64,000 nucleotides of DNA from assembly GCA_950106755.1 (NCBI GenBank), contig OX467092.1:5890001-5954000 (forward strand), written 5' to 3'. The notes beneath the pieces are model-generated. The model saw nothing but the letters and a program-made list of their open reading frames with translations. It made no database searches and was not told the DNA's origin. This document shows, piece after piece, positions 12,880-23,831 of the stretch (position 1 is the stretch's first letter; every line of letters begins with the position of its first letter). The position numbers and the translations under genes were made by a program. Source of the stretch: Climacium dendroides (taxonomy: Eukaryota; Streptophyta; Bryopsida; Hypnales; Climaciaceae).

Positions 12880-14290
12880 GGTTAATTTAGAGGTGAAATC
12901 ACATGTCTTCTTTACATTAAATTTTTTTTGGACTTTTTTTGAAAAAATGAAAATTTAGAGAATTATAGAAGTGAAAGTGAAGAAACTCACACCAAGTAGT
13001 GAATTCTCTCAAAAATTCTGAAAATTTCACCAAAGGTGTATAGTATAGTGAAGAACATTTTAGTGTGAATAAAATTTCCATGTCTTTCTATAAATAGAAA
13101 TCAATAGACCTTAGAAGTACACCCAAAGTTCAAATTGCAATAAATATTTTAATTTTAGGAATGTTTTAAATTTTAAATTTGGAATAGGAACTAGAGTAGA
13201 TGAACTTCATTTCCTTAGTTGAGTTCAAATTCAAAAAAATATAATTTTTATAGATAAATTTCACATCTTAAATAAAGATTAAGAAGTTTTTAAAATACAC
13301 TAAAATAGCATATTTTCTAATCTGATTTTTACTGCAACTTCTTGTGTAGAAAAGTAAAAAATACCTCAATGAGGCAATTTCCAACACCATCCAAAACATC
13401 TCCCATTCAACAAATTTCTAGAACAAGAGTTGGATGAAAAATGTTATTTTTGCCTATGCCAAACATTGCCCAAGTGTCTTTTGAATGCAACAAAGTGGCG
13501 TTGGCAAGATTTCAAGGTCAACCCTATCAACACATAGATCACCATAGAAATGAAGAATGTACCTATTGGAACTAAATTCTAGAAACTTACATAAAAAAGA
13601 ATTGTTCTAGGATATTCCAAAATCCTCCTATGAAGATATTTTAACCTTCTAAGAGAATCTAAAATCCCCTTTTGACTACCTATAAGGCCCTATATTTTCT
13701 ATTGTGGCCTTTGAATGGCAATGCAATAACCTAAATAGAGATTGAGAGTATTTTTCATACACATTTTTTTATTTGACCTTTAATATTGGGCCATGCAGAT
13801 CATGCAATTGAGCTTGTGGCCTAGTTAGTATTTGGCTTCACAAATGAGAAGTTAGTAAGAAAGATGGATCACAAAATTTGCTATTTTAGTATATTTTGAA
13901 AAGTTGTTGCTTCTTGCTTAAAATATGAAATTTCTCCATAAATATGATGTTTTTTGAGTTTAAGCCCAACTAATGAAACAAAGTTCATCTATTCTAGTTT
14001 CTACTTCAATTTGAATTTTCATAAAAATCCTAAAATTGATTATTTTATTGCAATTTGAACTTAGTATATATTTTTAATTATAGAATGATGTGGAAATTCA
14101 ATTTACACTATGAAATTCCTCATTACGATATACACAAAAGGTGAAATATTCAAATTTTTTGAGGTAATTTTTTCTTTAATATGATTTTTTTCATCATTTT
14201 TCCTTCAAAAACTTTCAAAAAATGAATTTTCCACCAAATTTTTTTTGTATAAAATAAAGAAGACATGTAATTTCATCTTTGAAAAATAAA
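12880..14290. repeat. Degenerate foldback repeat with ~450-bp arms (family D)
   Basis: Segments at 12,890-12,960 and 14,230-14,280 are inverted copies (GGTGAAATCACATGTCTTCTT against AAGACATGTAATTTCATC). Inner parts at 13,120-13,240 and 13,960-14,080 also match inverted. The right arm is present again at 59,452-59,945, where its extension is broken by a TTAA element. It is non-coding. Confidence 0.55.
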
Positions 14291-14399
14291 AATAGTTTTT
14301 TTTGTTAACATGTAGTTACAAAATGGGAGTATACAAAGTGATGGAATTTAACCATCACATGTTTTTTGGAGGCATTGGAGGGCCATTTCATACACATTT

Positions 14400-15273
14400 C
14401 CTATACCATAAATCAACCAATCCTAGTTGGAATAAATAATAATAATAAAATATTTTAAATAATTTATTATTATTATCTAACATGATAGTCATTCACTATA
14501 TCAAACTACTATTAAAGTTGAGACCCTACAGTCTATGAACTCAGGGGAACTTGTAGCCCTTTAGACTAGCTTAATTTCATCTAATGTCTTCTTCCAACTT
14601 TGTGATCATAGGCCCGGCATTTCAATTTAGGGTGAAATTGGTTCAGCAAATTCTTGAATTGTTGGCTAAAAGATCAAATCTTATCAACTTATTACAAGGC
14701 ATGAATGTCACACCCTTATCTTTTTGGTGTGTCTTAATGCCTTAGTGAGCAAGAGGGACTTTGGAAATGACTTTCCAAGCCTTGCAATAGTCTATGAAGG
14801 AAGATATAAAAGACTTTTGAGTAAATAAGGCATAGTAATGCCCTGAATTAGAAGGAAATGGTAAAATATTATACATTCTTGGAAAGCTCTTGAGTAGACA
14901 CTTTTAACCATCCAAAGATTAAGTGATTAGGACTAGTTGGATAGAAATTATGGTTGTTCAAAGTTAGTCGTGGCTCGGTGGCTCTAAGACACTTAAAGGC
15001 TAGGAGTAAAGGGTTCCCAATGAATCCTTCAAGGAAGTATGACATGTAGCATATTATTGAAAAGCTAAAAGTACAAGGAAGTTTGAATGACAACCATTAC
15101 AAGGTTTTCATATATGAGTCCAAAGTTATGGCCAAAAGAAGAGCCGTGGTGAAGGCATGACGTTGTTTCTAGTGAACCTGAATCTTTAGAAGGCTATAAC
15201 TTTTGATAATTTATTTAAATGAAACAAGTGAGAAATCCATAGTCATCTATTTGTTGTGTATATATCCAAAATG
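14400..15273. other. AT-rich intergenic sequence with a TAA/TTA palindrome
   Basis: A short (AAT)n/(ATT)n palindrome sits at about 14,436-14,478. No gene or transposon end is visible before the Tc1 element begins. Confidence 0.4.
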
Positions 15274-15275
15274 TA

Positions 15276-16213
15276 CAGTGGGGTACCAATCAAAATGTCG
15301 TTTTCGAATTCGTAGTGAGAAAAATTTCAGTATTGCCAACTTTGAAAGCCTCCCGAGAGCTCAAAAATTGGTATTTTACCACTAAATATTTACCACAGCA
15401 TCATCTTTAAGTTAATTATATGTATGCCAAATCTCAAGGCCAAAAAATTTACCAAAAAAAAGTTATTCAAAATCTACCAACATTGGTAGCTGTGGAAATT
15501 TTTTCATTGCCGCCAACTTTGACAGCCTCCCAAAGATTGAATTTTATTTTTTGCCATGAAATTATTGGAACAAAGACCTATTTATGTTTATAATATATGA
15601 TAAAAATTTCAAGGCCAAAAGATTAATACAAAAAAAGATATTAACAATCTACCAATATGTGTTGTTTTGAGAAACAATTGTGAAAACCGTTTCACCACTT
15701 CAACTTTGACACCCTCCCAAGGGCTGAAAAATTGCTTATTTACTATGAAATTTTTTCCACAAAGTTATTTCTATGTTAATAAAATTTGTGACAAGTTTTA
15801 AAGCCAAAAAAGTTATACAAAAAAAAATATTCAAAATCTACCAACATGTGTAGCTGTGAAAAACCATTTCACTACTTCTAACTTTGACACCCTCCTAAGG
15901 GCTGCAATTTTACTTATTTACCATGAATTGTTTTGCACAAGATCCCCTCTATGCTAATAATATGTGTGACAAATTTGAAGGTCAAAAAATTTACACAAAA
16001 AAAGAAATTCACAATCTACCAGCATGTGTAGTTGTAGAAAACAATGAGGGAAACCATTTCATCACTACCAACTTTGACACCCTCCCAACAGTTGAGAAAT
16101 TGTCTATTTACCATGAAACTTTTGTCACAACATGCTCTTTATGTTAACAACATTCATGCCAAATTTCAAGGTCAAAAAATTTATACAAAAAAATATTTAC
16201 AATCTACCAACGT
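15276..16213 (+). repeat. Left inverted repeat of the Tc1 element, five ~180-bp subrepeats
   Basis: The motif CAACTTTGA..CCTCCC recurs at about 15,337, 15,513, 15,701, 15,879 (as TAACTTTGA) and 16,069, a spacing of 176-190 bp. Each unit continues with a TTTACCATGAA-like part, AATTTCAAGGCCAAAAAAT and AATCTACCAACATG. The reverse complement of the whole block lies at 24,487-25,428. Tc1 inverted repeats are usually short or a few hundred bases with one or two binding sites, so internal amplification is unusual. Confidence 0.85.
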
Positions 16214-17081
16214 GTATGTCGTGTATGTCCTCCATTTGCCTCAATCACTGCTTGTAACCTAAAGGGCATAGAATGACATAGTTGAAGGAGCTTTGTACCA
16301 TTGATTAACCTTCACTCTCTTTCAATAACTACCTTTAAGTCATCTAAATTTTTTGAACATATTGGGCCATGTTGCATAGCATCTTTCAAAATCTTCCAAA
16401 GGTTTTCAATTGGATTGAGATCAAGAGAATTTGCAGGCCAATCGAGCTTCTCCAAGAGGTGTGTTTGTCTCCATTCTTCATATAGTTTGCTACGATGTAA
16501 AGGTGCGCCATCTTCCATGAGCAATCCCTGTGGCACTCTACTCATAAAATGAAGCAACTCGCCATTGTAGACCACTTCAACAAAATCCTTAGTAAAACGT
16601 CTATCTTTGGGCATAAAAACAAGTTGTGACTTTTGCCCTCCAGCAAATGCACTCCAAAGCATCAAAAAAGTTCTTCTACTCTTAAAAGTTGGAATTATAA
16701 AACTTGATGAATAGCGCTCATATGCATTTCTCCAAACATGAACTTGTCTAGAACTTTTTCCAACTTCAAAGGTAGACTCATCTGTCCAAACAACTCTCTC
16801 CCATTCTTTTACACTCCATCCACAATACTTTTGAGCAAATGCCAATTGTTGAGACATGTGACGAGGTGTCAAAAAAGGTTTTTTAATTGCAATTCGACTG
16901 AAAATGCCACTCTCATATAAGGCCCTTCGAATAGTCGATCTAGACACTTGAATAGAACATATATTAGTGATCTCAGAGAATGTCGAGCGACGATGAGTTT
17001 TTGAGACACGTGTAATAGCACGGACATCTCTATCACTAAGCTTTTTAGCATGACTTCCACTACAAGGTTTGCACTTACAAG
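16204..17081 (-). pseudogene. Tc1 transposase, catalytic part (DD34E), broken
   Basis: This is the C-terminal ~85% of a Tc1-family transposase. Reading on the minus strand, it resumes at 17,081 with a second helix-turn-helix (KKLSDRDVRAITR, then VSRSTIRRAL). The DDE core follows: WTDES with the first Asp, MEDGAPLHRS with the second Asp and WPANSLDLNPIENLW with the Glu. Thirty-four residues separate the second Asp and the Glu, which gives DD34E. A TGA at 16,312-16,314 interrupts the frame. The same frame then runs on through SMPFRLQAVIEANGG, typical of Tc1 C termini, to a TAG at 16,204-16,206 inside the inverted repeat. The first ~46 codons lie beyond the chromovirus at 23.7-23.8 kb. The joined length of ~340 residues equals the family norm. 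Characterised mariner-like transposases of flowering plants are DD39D, so this type is notable. Confidence 0.85.
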
Positions 17082-17602
17082 TGTTATGGACGGCAAAAGA
17101 ACAAGATAAGATAAGTTTCTAGGAACAAGATAAGATAAGTTTCTAGGAACAAGATTGCTAATAGAGTCAAGAAAAGTACAAGGCTGGAACTCGAATCACA
17201 AGAATAATACTCAAGAGATGTGTTGTCTAGACTAAAGACTACCTCAATCTCGATTCCTTATATATTATTACCTAAGAGGTTCTTCTGGAACTCTATGGAA
17301 GCTTCTAGAACTCTATTGGAAACTTCCAAGGCAATATACTATCTTCTAGAATACTATGGAAGCTCCTAGAACATTATGGAAGCTTCCGGAATACTATAGA
17401 AGCTTCCGGAATACTATAGAAGCTTCCAGAATACTATAAAAGCTTCCAGAATACTATGGAAGCTTCTAGAACACAATGAAAGCTTCTGGAAGACTCTAAA
17501 AGACTATAGAAGCCTTTGGAAGTTTTTGGAAGCTTTTGGAAGTTTCTAGAAGGTACTAGAAGACCATGGAAAAGCCTAGAAGGTCCTAGAGTGTCCGTGA
17601 TA
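17082..17602 (-). repeat. 3' LTR of the chromovirus
   Basis: This is 521 bp and shorter than its partner, mainly because the GAAGCTTC-rich array is smaller. It contains ~20-bp tandem units (GAAGCTTCCGGAATACTATA) at about 17,379-17,460 that form GAAnnTTCnnGAA heat-shock-element triplets, for example 17,379-17,391 and 17,399-17,411. A TATATAAGG box on the minus strand lies near 17,256-17,264. A duplication of ~30 bp (AACAAGATAAGATAAGTTTC) sits at 17,100-17,160. Confidence 0.85.
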
Positions 17603-17616
17603 TCACCTCCCTTTTT
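17603..17616 (-). promoter_or_regulatory. Polypurine tract of the chromovirus
   Basis: On the minus strand the sequence AAAAAGGGAGGTGA abuts the start of the 3' LTR. This is where a polypurine tract primes plus-strand DNA synthesis. It confirms the element's orientation. Confidence 0.75.
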
Positions 17617-17747
17617 AGCGACGAGTTCCAAGAGGAACTCGTGTCATGCATGCTTCACATTTGTAAGAAATTAAGCATACGAAGAAGAGTATTTGCAACA
17701 TAAATTGCTCTTTACTCTGGTAGTAGAAGATGTGTTGGTTCTTGGAG

Positions 17748-18116
17748 CTAATGATTGTGACCACGACCTCCTTCCACAGGGCGAACTCTAGGACGATAGT
17801 GCTCAATGTTCAAACCTTCAAAACATCCTTGGAATGTTATTTCTGGACCGTTGGGTTCAAGACTTCCAACTTGCAACAATATTATCAAAACTCGAGCATC
17901 AGGTTGAAGATTGCCTTGCCAAGGTTGATCTATACGAAGTTGCTTTCGTTGTGCCGAAGATCCACCTTCATTTTCAGATTGTGGTGCTGAAGGAGCTGAA
18001 AGTTGTAAATGTCGGTCTAGTAATTGTGACATAGAAAGCTCAAGCTCAGGTTCTAACTCATGCTCGGGTTCTAGTTCAGGCTCTAAAGAGTCTCTAAAAA
18101 CCCTCCAATTAGACAT
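17748..18116 (-). CDS. Extra ORF between pol and the 3' LTR, unknown function
   Basis: This 122-codon frame lies downstream of the chromodomain stop and ~145 bp before the polypurine tract. Starting at the ATG at 18,116, residues 11-27 are a Glu-Pro-Leu repeat (EPELEPEHELEPELEL), followed by a Gln/Ser-rich stretch. No transmembrane segment, signal peptide or known domain is visible, so it does not look like an envelope gene. It is the only long gene-sized frame of the element without an internal stop. It could be an accessory protein or a chance frame in a repeat-derived spacer. Confidence 0.4.
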   Translation of the reverse strand: MSNWRVFRDSLEPELEPEHELEPELELSMSQLLDRHLQLSAPSAPQSENEGGSSAQRKQLRIDQPWQGNLQPDARVLIILLQVGSLEPNGPEITFQGCFEGLNIEHYRPRVRPVEGGRGHNH

Positions 18117-18237
18117 GTTGGAGATACTATGGTAGTTACCTGAGAACTATTGAAGTTTTGAAGTGAATGTTTTTGTAGTGACTCTTCCCTCTTTATATCA
18201 AGCCTTAAAAGAGAAAACTTCTTTAAAAAGTTATTAA

Positions 18238-21200
18238 TTAGATAGACCGTGGTTTATCAAGATAAGTTTGGTGAAACTCCTGTATCTTTTGCGGCGCGTT
18301 GACTAAATTTGTTGTTGCTTTGCATGTTCTCTCATTAATATTATAGCCACGCCAATGTATAAGATACTCCAATTTGCCACGCTGCTGTTGCGAATCAAAT
18401 ACTTTTTCCACCTCGTATTCTATATTATTATCGATTTCAATGAAAGGCGGTGGTGGTTTCGGCCAAGTAAATTGGACTCTCTGTATGGTTCAAGAAGATA
18501 AACATGAAAAACTGGATGTACTTTTATTGTTGTTGGAAGCTCTAAACGGTAGGCAACAACATTGATTTATTTGACTATAGAAAATGGTCCTAGTAGTCAA
18601 TAATCCAATTTGTTATATGGTCGAGTAGTCTTGATGTTGCGTCGAAGAAGCCAAACCTTGTCCCCAACTTGAAATGGAGGTGATTCCTTACGCAGCGTGT
18701 TTGCTGTTATTTTGTAACGTTCTTGAGCTTCTTGAAGATGAAGTTTTATGGTTTCTTGAATTTCTGATAACCTTAAAGTTAAATGTTGGACTACTGGATT
18801 GTCCATCTGAGAAACATTGAGTAAATCAAAATTGAGATGATATCCATAGTTGGCTTAGAATGGCGTTTCACGAGTAGAAGTATGGAAGATATTGTTGTAC
18901 GCAAATTCTGCCAAGGTTAAGTGTGAAATCCAATCATCTTGTTGGTAGTTGATGGTGTAACATAGGTATTGCTCTAGCACTTGATTTACACGTTTTGTTT
19001 GTCCATCAATTTGTGGATGAAAAGCAGAAGAAAGATTAATTTTCACCTTCAAGGTTTCAAAGAGAGACTTCCAAAATTTGGAGACAAATTGCAGTCCTCG
19101 ATAAGATATGATATCATCAGGTAAGTCATGATATCGATAGATAGTGTCAAAAAATAGCCTTGTTGTTTCTTCACTGGTGATTGTTTTTGAACATGGAGAA
19201 AAGTGAGTTATTTTGATAAGACGATCTATGATCACGCAAATAGAATCGAAAAATGCTAATGGAGGCAAATCCGTAATAAAGTCCATAGAAATTGAAGACC
19301 ATGGCCTCTTTGAAATTGGTAACGGTTAGAGAAGTCCATGCAGTCGATGTCTTGGATTTTTAGATCTTGAGCAAGTGTCACATGAAAGTACAAACTCTTT
19401 AACAGTCTTCCACATTTGAAGCCACCAAAAGTCTTGAGACACAAGTTCCAACATCTTGTTGAATCCAAAGTGTTTGGCAGTAGGAAAATCATGTTGAGTT
19501 TAAAGAACTTGAAGACGTAGAGGGCCTTCTGGAATGTATAGATGTTTTTTAAAATACAAGAGGTCGTTTGATAACTTGAAATTGTTGTCGTCATGATAAG
19601 ATCGATGCTTGATATCAAGAACTAAAGGATCCGTTATCGATGTTGTATGAACTTGATCAAGAAATGAAGAATCAATTGGCAGTGTCATAGTTGTTGCATG
19701 AAGATGGAATTGTCCAAGTTTAAGAAGAATTGTTTGTTGTTGGTCATATGTTGCTTTCCCTTCTTTTGATACCAAATATGATCTCCGAGATAAGGCGTTT
19801 AACAATCCTTGTTGCTTTCTGGGACGATACGTAATGATAAAGTCAAAACAAGATAATGACATATTTCAGCGAGCTTGACATTGATTTAAGACACGAGCAG
19901 TTATAAAATACTCAAGATTTTTGTGATCTGTATATATAGTCACCCGATGAGACACTCCTTCAAGTAAGTGGCGCCATTCTAGAAATGAGTCAACAATAGC
20001 AAAAAGTTCCTTGTCATGAATCTCATAGTTGATCTCAATAGCTGAAAATTTTCTTGAATAAAATGCAATCGGGTGAAGTTTTTCTTCTTCTCCCATTTGT
20101 GAGAGTATTGCTCCCAATGCAAAGTCTGACGCGTTCGTTTCCATGTAAAACAGCTTGGTAAAGTCTAGATGGATCAAGATTGGGACTATTGTAAAAGCCA
20201 ACTTTAACTGTTGAAAGGTCTTCTCTGCTTCAAATCCCTAGTCAAGCTTGTCCTTTCATGTTAACCGAGTTAGTGGAGCTGCTACTTGTAAATAGTTCTT
20301 TATGAAGATCCAATAAAAATTAGCAAATCCAAGAAAACATTGTACATCGTGTACGGTTTTAGGAGTTTCCAAGTCTGTGATAGCTTGAATCTTCTTTGGA
20401 TTCATCAATAATCCTTTGTTGGAGATGATGTACTCGAGAAACTCCACTTGTGATTGATGGAATACGCATTTCTCCAACTTGGCATATAATCCCGCATCTT
20501 GTAGCTTTCGTAACACAAGCGTAACATGTTTTTCATGTTCTTTAGTATTCTTCGAATAGATCAGAATGTCGTCAAGATAACATACAACAAACCGGTCTAA
20601 AAATTTGCGAAAAACATCATTCATTAAGTGCTGAAAAATAGCCGGTGCATTCGTAAGACCAAATGGCATAACATTATATTCAAAATGTCCGTATCTTGTT
20701 CAAAATGCTATCTTCCGTTCGTCCCCGGCTTTGATACGTACCAAATTGTAAGCTCTACAAAGATCAATCTTGGCATAGATTTTGGCTTGGCCAAGTTGAT
20801 CAAAAAGTCCAAATATCAACAGCAACGGATATCGATTCTTCACTGTTATTTTGTTCAAACCATGATAGTCTACACACATTCGTAAAAAAACGTCTTTTTT
20901 CTTCAAAAAGTATATTGGTGCTCCTGCTGAAGATTTTGAATGTCGAATGAAATTTTTTGCCAAATTTTCATTGTTATACTCCTTCAATGCCAAAAGTTCA
21001 TTCTGCGATAGATTGTAGATTGAGCCAAATGGTGGTTGGGTTCCGTCTTCCAAATTGATGGCACAATCATATTGTCGGTGCTTTAGCAAAATATCGGCAT
21101 TCTTCTTTTCAAATACGTCGCCAAATTCTTTGTACTGAACTGGAATGCTTGAAGAGGCATTGCTCTTTTCGCACATCGGAGTTGCATAAATAACATAAGA

Positions 21201-21610
21201 GTTGCCTTCTTTTACTGCTTTTAGGAAAGCTTTAGTTTCAATAAGTACGGGCTTATTGGTGGAATGTACTAGAGAAGATTTCGATGTAGAGGCTGCGGAC
21301 AAAAATGATAGGTTTCGCGTGTTCTAGTCTATAACCGGATTATATTTTTCCAACCATGATAGTCCTAATATTACAGGATTGGACGGAGTGCTAATCACAT
21401 TGAATGTGATTATACTTGTATGTCCTGCAACTAAAACTTCCACTAGGTTGGTTTCATATGTGACATCTCCTGAAGATAAAGCTTGACCATTGATAGCTTT
21501 CACATGTACTGAAGTTGATTTCTTGATTAGAGGAATCTTGTAGCGTTTTGCAAATTTCTTGTCTACAAAACAAGCTGAAGCTCCAGAGTCTAGAAGAGCT
21601 TGAATTCACA
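18238..21610 (-). pseudogene. pol: Chromovirus pol polyprotein: protease, RT, RNase H, integrase, chromodomain
   Basis: Reading down the minus strand, the aspartic protease comes first (LLDSGASACF, Asp codon at 21,588-21,590). The reverse transcriptase follows (21,302-20,256), with VDYHGLNKITVKNRYP, MPFGLTNAPAIFQ and CYLDDILIYSKN; the YLDD codons are at 20,568-20,579. RNase H is at about 20,201-19,866 with AIDxAxG degenerated to TNASDFALG. The integrase core is at 19,286-18,855 and the IN tail VGDKVWLLRR near 18,640. A chromodomain follows in a shifted frame at about 18,425-18,240 (YEVEKVF, then GKLEYLIHWRGYN), ending at a TAA at 18,238-18,240. The integrase has lost two catalytic residues: ISYRG where ISDRG is expected, and DGQTKRVNQ where DGQTERVNQ is expected. 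Several stops and frameshifts separate the domains. The chromodomain defines the chromovirus clade, which targets particular chromatin. Confidence 0.88.
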
Positions 21611-21799
21611 ACTTCTTCTTGTGTCCCAAGCATAAGGATATAAGAAAGCAGTGGGAAGGTTGAATAAAAAGATGAGGACCTGAGTTTGTTTGTTCAATAA
21701 AAGTCTCAAGCCGCACAGTCCCTATTGTGGTTGAGCATCCTTGTTTTCCGATACTTGTACACTCCTGGTTTTGAAGGACCTTGATTTATGCTTCTTATG

Positions 21800-22650
21800 G
21801 CAGTTGATTGTCTTATGGCCAAAGTCTCCACAATATAGGCATAAGCCTTCATCAAGTCGTTGTTTCTTTTCTTGTGCAGTAAATGGCCAAATTTCACTGC
21901 ATCAATCTACATATCTTTTAATCCTTGAGAAAATATGTTTGTAATATGTGTTGCCTTGACCGAAGGAAATGTTTGTAAAGTTGGTGCGGTTCAAGAACGT
22001 CGATCTTGACGTCGTTGGAATAGTCGATTGTCACACTTCACAGCTTGACTTATTGCTTCGTTCAATGTTTGAGGATCATAAAACGATAATAGTAGATCCT
22101 TCACATCGTCGCGTAAGTCCCATTAAAATTAGTTTATGAGTGCTTCTTCGTCTTAGTTGATGTCACAAGCCAACTGCCGAAATTCAAATGCATATAGTGA
22201 AGCTGAGCGTGATCCTTGTTGCAAAGTACAAATCTTAGTTGTTGCTCAACGATTTTTATCATGTTCTCCAAATGCTTCAACAAAAGTTGCTAGAAACGTT
22301 TTGAAGTTGCTCAGAATAGGAGACCTTGTTTCAAATAGTGGTGTAAACCAAGACAAGGCTTGTCCAATAAGCAAAGTTCCAACCAAGCCGATTCGTAACT
22401 CGTTTGTAGGATACCGTTGAGACTGGAGGGCAATAATCAACTGAATTTGATTTACGAACCTTCGGAATTTAAAGCGAGAACCATCGAATTTTTCGGGAAG
22501 ATTGATTCTTGATTCTTTTGCAACTGATGGAATTGGATCGAAGCCTTGAGTAGGCATCATTGCTCTTAGTGTTGAGGTAGTTGGTGCTTCAGCTGCTCGT
22601 TAATTAGTATCAATTTTTGCCACAAAATCTTCTAAAATATTTGTTCTCAT
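21800..22650 (-). pseudogene. gag: Chromovirus gag with CCHC zinc knuckle
   Basis: From an ATG near 22,650 the minus strand encodes a capsid-type segment. Typical retrotransposon gag pieces are FDGSRFKFRRFVNQ, GLVGTLLIGQALSWF and FVEAFGEHD, followed by EFRQLACDI in the next frame. A perfect CX2CX4HX4C knuckle (CLYCGDFGHKTINC) lies at 21,841-21,800. Stops at about 22,602 and 22,246 and frame changes break the gene. The knuckle would bind element RNA during particle assembly. Confidence 0.8.
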
Positions 22651-23109
22651 AGACAAAGATTCAATGACCTTTAATATAAGGTCTAATTTAGTCTCAGCTG
22701 TATTTGTGTCTGTACTTCTTGATATATTAGATCACTCGGCAAAGATAACTAGCTAATTTAACAAACCAATTTAGAGATAGGTAATCCACAATTTCTAAAT
22801 GTCAAGGTTGTTTTCAAGAAGGGCAGTGAACCGCTCATAATCGAGAAAAAAACTTTGTCGAAAAAAAATAATACTAGTTCAGAGGAGGGTAATCCGCAAC
22901 CCCTAAACACTTCAGAGTTTTCAAGAAGAGGAGTAATCCATACTCTATCAAGAAAAAATCAAGCTCTAGTATTAGTTTTATCCTTGGTTGTATCAAAAAA
23001 ACAAGAACTAAAATAAGCCTTGAACAAAACTAACACTTGTCCATTTGCTAAGACAAGAAAATCTAGAAAAAACTTTGCAAACAAAGTTTTGAAAGCGATC
23101 TCGACAAAC

Positions 23110-23687
23110 TGTTACGGACAACAAGAGAACAAGACAAGAGAAGTTTCTAGGAACAAAATTGCTAATAGAATTAAAAAAAAGTACAAGGCTGGAACTTGAA
23201 TCACAAAAATAACACTTAAGAGATGTGTTGTTGAGACTGAGGACTACCTCAGTCTCAACTCCTTATATACTACTACCTAAGATGTTCTTTTGGAACTCTA
23301 TGGAAGCTTCTAGAACTCTATTGAAACTTTTAGAACTCTATTGAAAACTTCCAGGGCAATATACCATCTTCTAGAATACTATGGAAGCTCCTGGAACATT
23401 ATGAAAGCTTCCGAAACACAATGGAAGCTTCTAGAAGACTCTAGAAGACTATAGAAGCTTCTGGAAGCTTCTGGAAGACTCTAGAAGTCTATAAAAGCTT
23501 CTGGAAGCTTCTGGAAGACTCTAGAAGACTATAGAAGCTTCTGGAAGACTCTAGAAGTCTATAAAAGCTTCTGGAAGCTTCTGGAAGACTCTAGAAGACT
23601 ATAGAAGCTTCTGGAAGCTTCTGGAAGACTTTAGAAGGTACTAGAAGACCATGGAAAAGCCTAGAAGGTCTTAGAGTGTCCGTGACA
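23110..23687 (-). repeat. 5' LTR of the chromovirus with heat-shock-element array
   Basis: This is 578 bp. On the minus strand it begins TGTCACGGAC and ends GTAACA. Its U3 part (23,380-23,640) is built from tandem units of GAAGCTTCTGGAAG and GACTCTAGAAG. Perfect five-pentamer runs of GAAnnTTCnnGAAnnTTCnnGAA occur at 23,454-23,476 and 23,604-23,626. A TATATAAGG box lies downstream on the minus strand near 23,261-23,269, as expected for an HSF-driven promoter. Confidence 0.85.
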
Positions 23688-23692
23688 ACAGG

Positions 23693-23831
23693 TTCCATCT
23701 TCTTGAAATTTCTTCACTACCCTCTAAACTGTTCTAATATGAACTCCAACAATAGCTGCAATATCAACTCCTGTGTTCCTTGCCTCACTCAAACCTACTA
23801 TGTGAGCACGAGTTTCATCTGAAATAGCCAT
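23693..23831 (-). pseudogene. Tc1 transposase, N-terminal helix-turn-helix, broken
   Basis: The start codon is at 23,831 on the minus strand. The frame opens MAISDETRAHIVGLSEA and continues GVDIAAIVGV to HIRTV, an in-frame TAG, then RVVKKFQEDG. This is the first helix-turn-helix of a Tc1 transposase. The frame meets the chromovirus insertion at 23,692 and continues on the far side at 17,081. Confidence 0.8.

Larger units (their letters stand above)
17082..23687 (-). mobile_element. Ty3/gypsy chromovirus, minus strand, nested in the Tc1 transposase
   Basis: Two LTRs (17,082-17,602 and 23,110-23,687) flank gag, protease, reverse transcriptase, RNase H, integrase and chromodomain sequences in Ty3/gypsy order. 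The ends are TGTTAYGGAC and GTCCGTGACA on the plus strand. The flanks ACAAG (17,077-17,081) and ACAGG (23,688-23,692) are a 5-bp target duplication with one mismatch, and they rejoin the Tc1 transposase frame. All ORFs carry stops and frameshifts and the LTRs differ in length, so this is an old copy. Confidence 0.9.
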
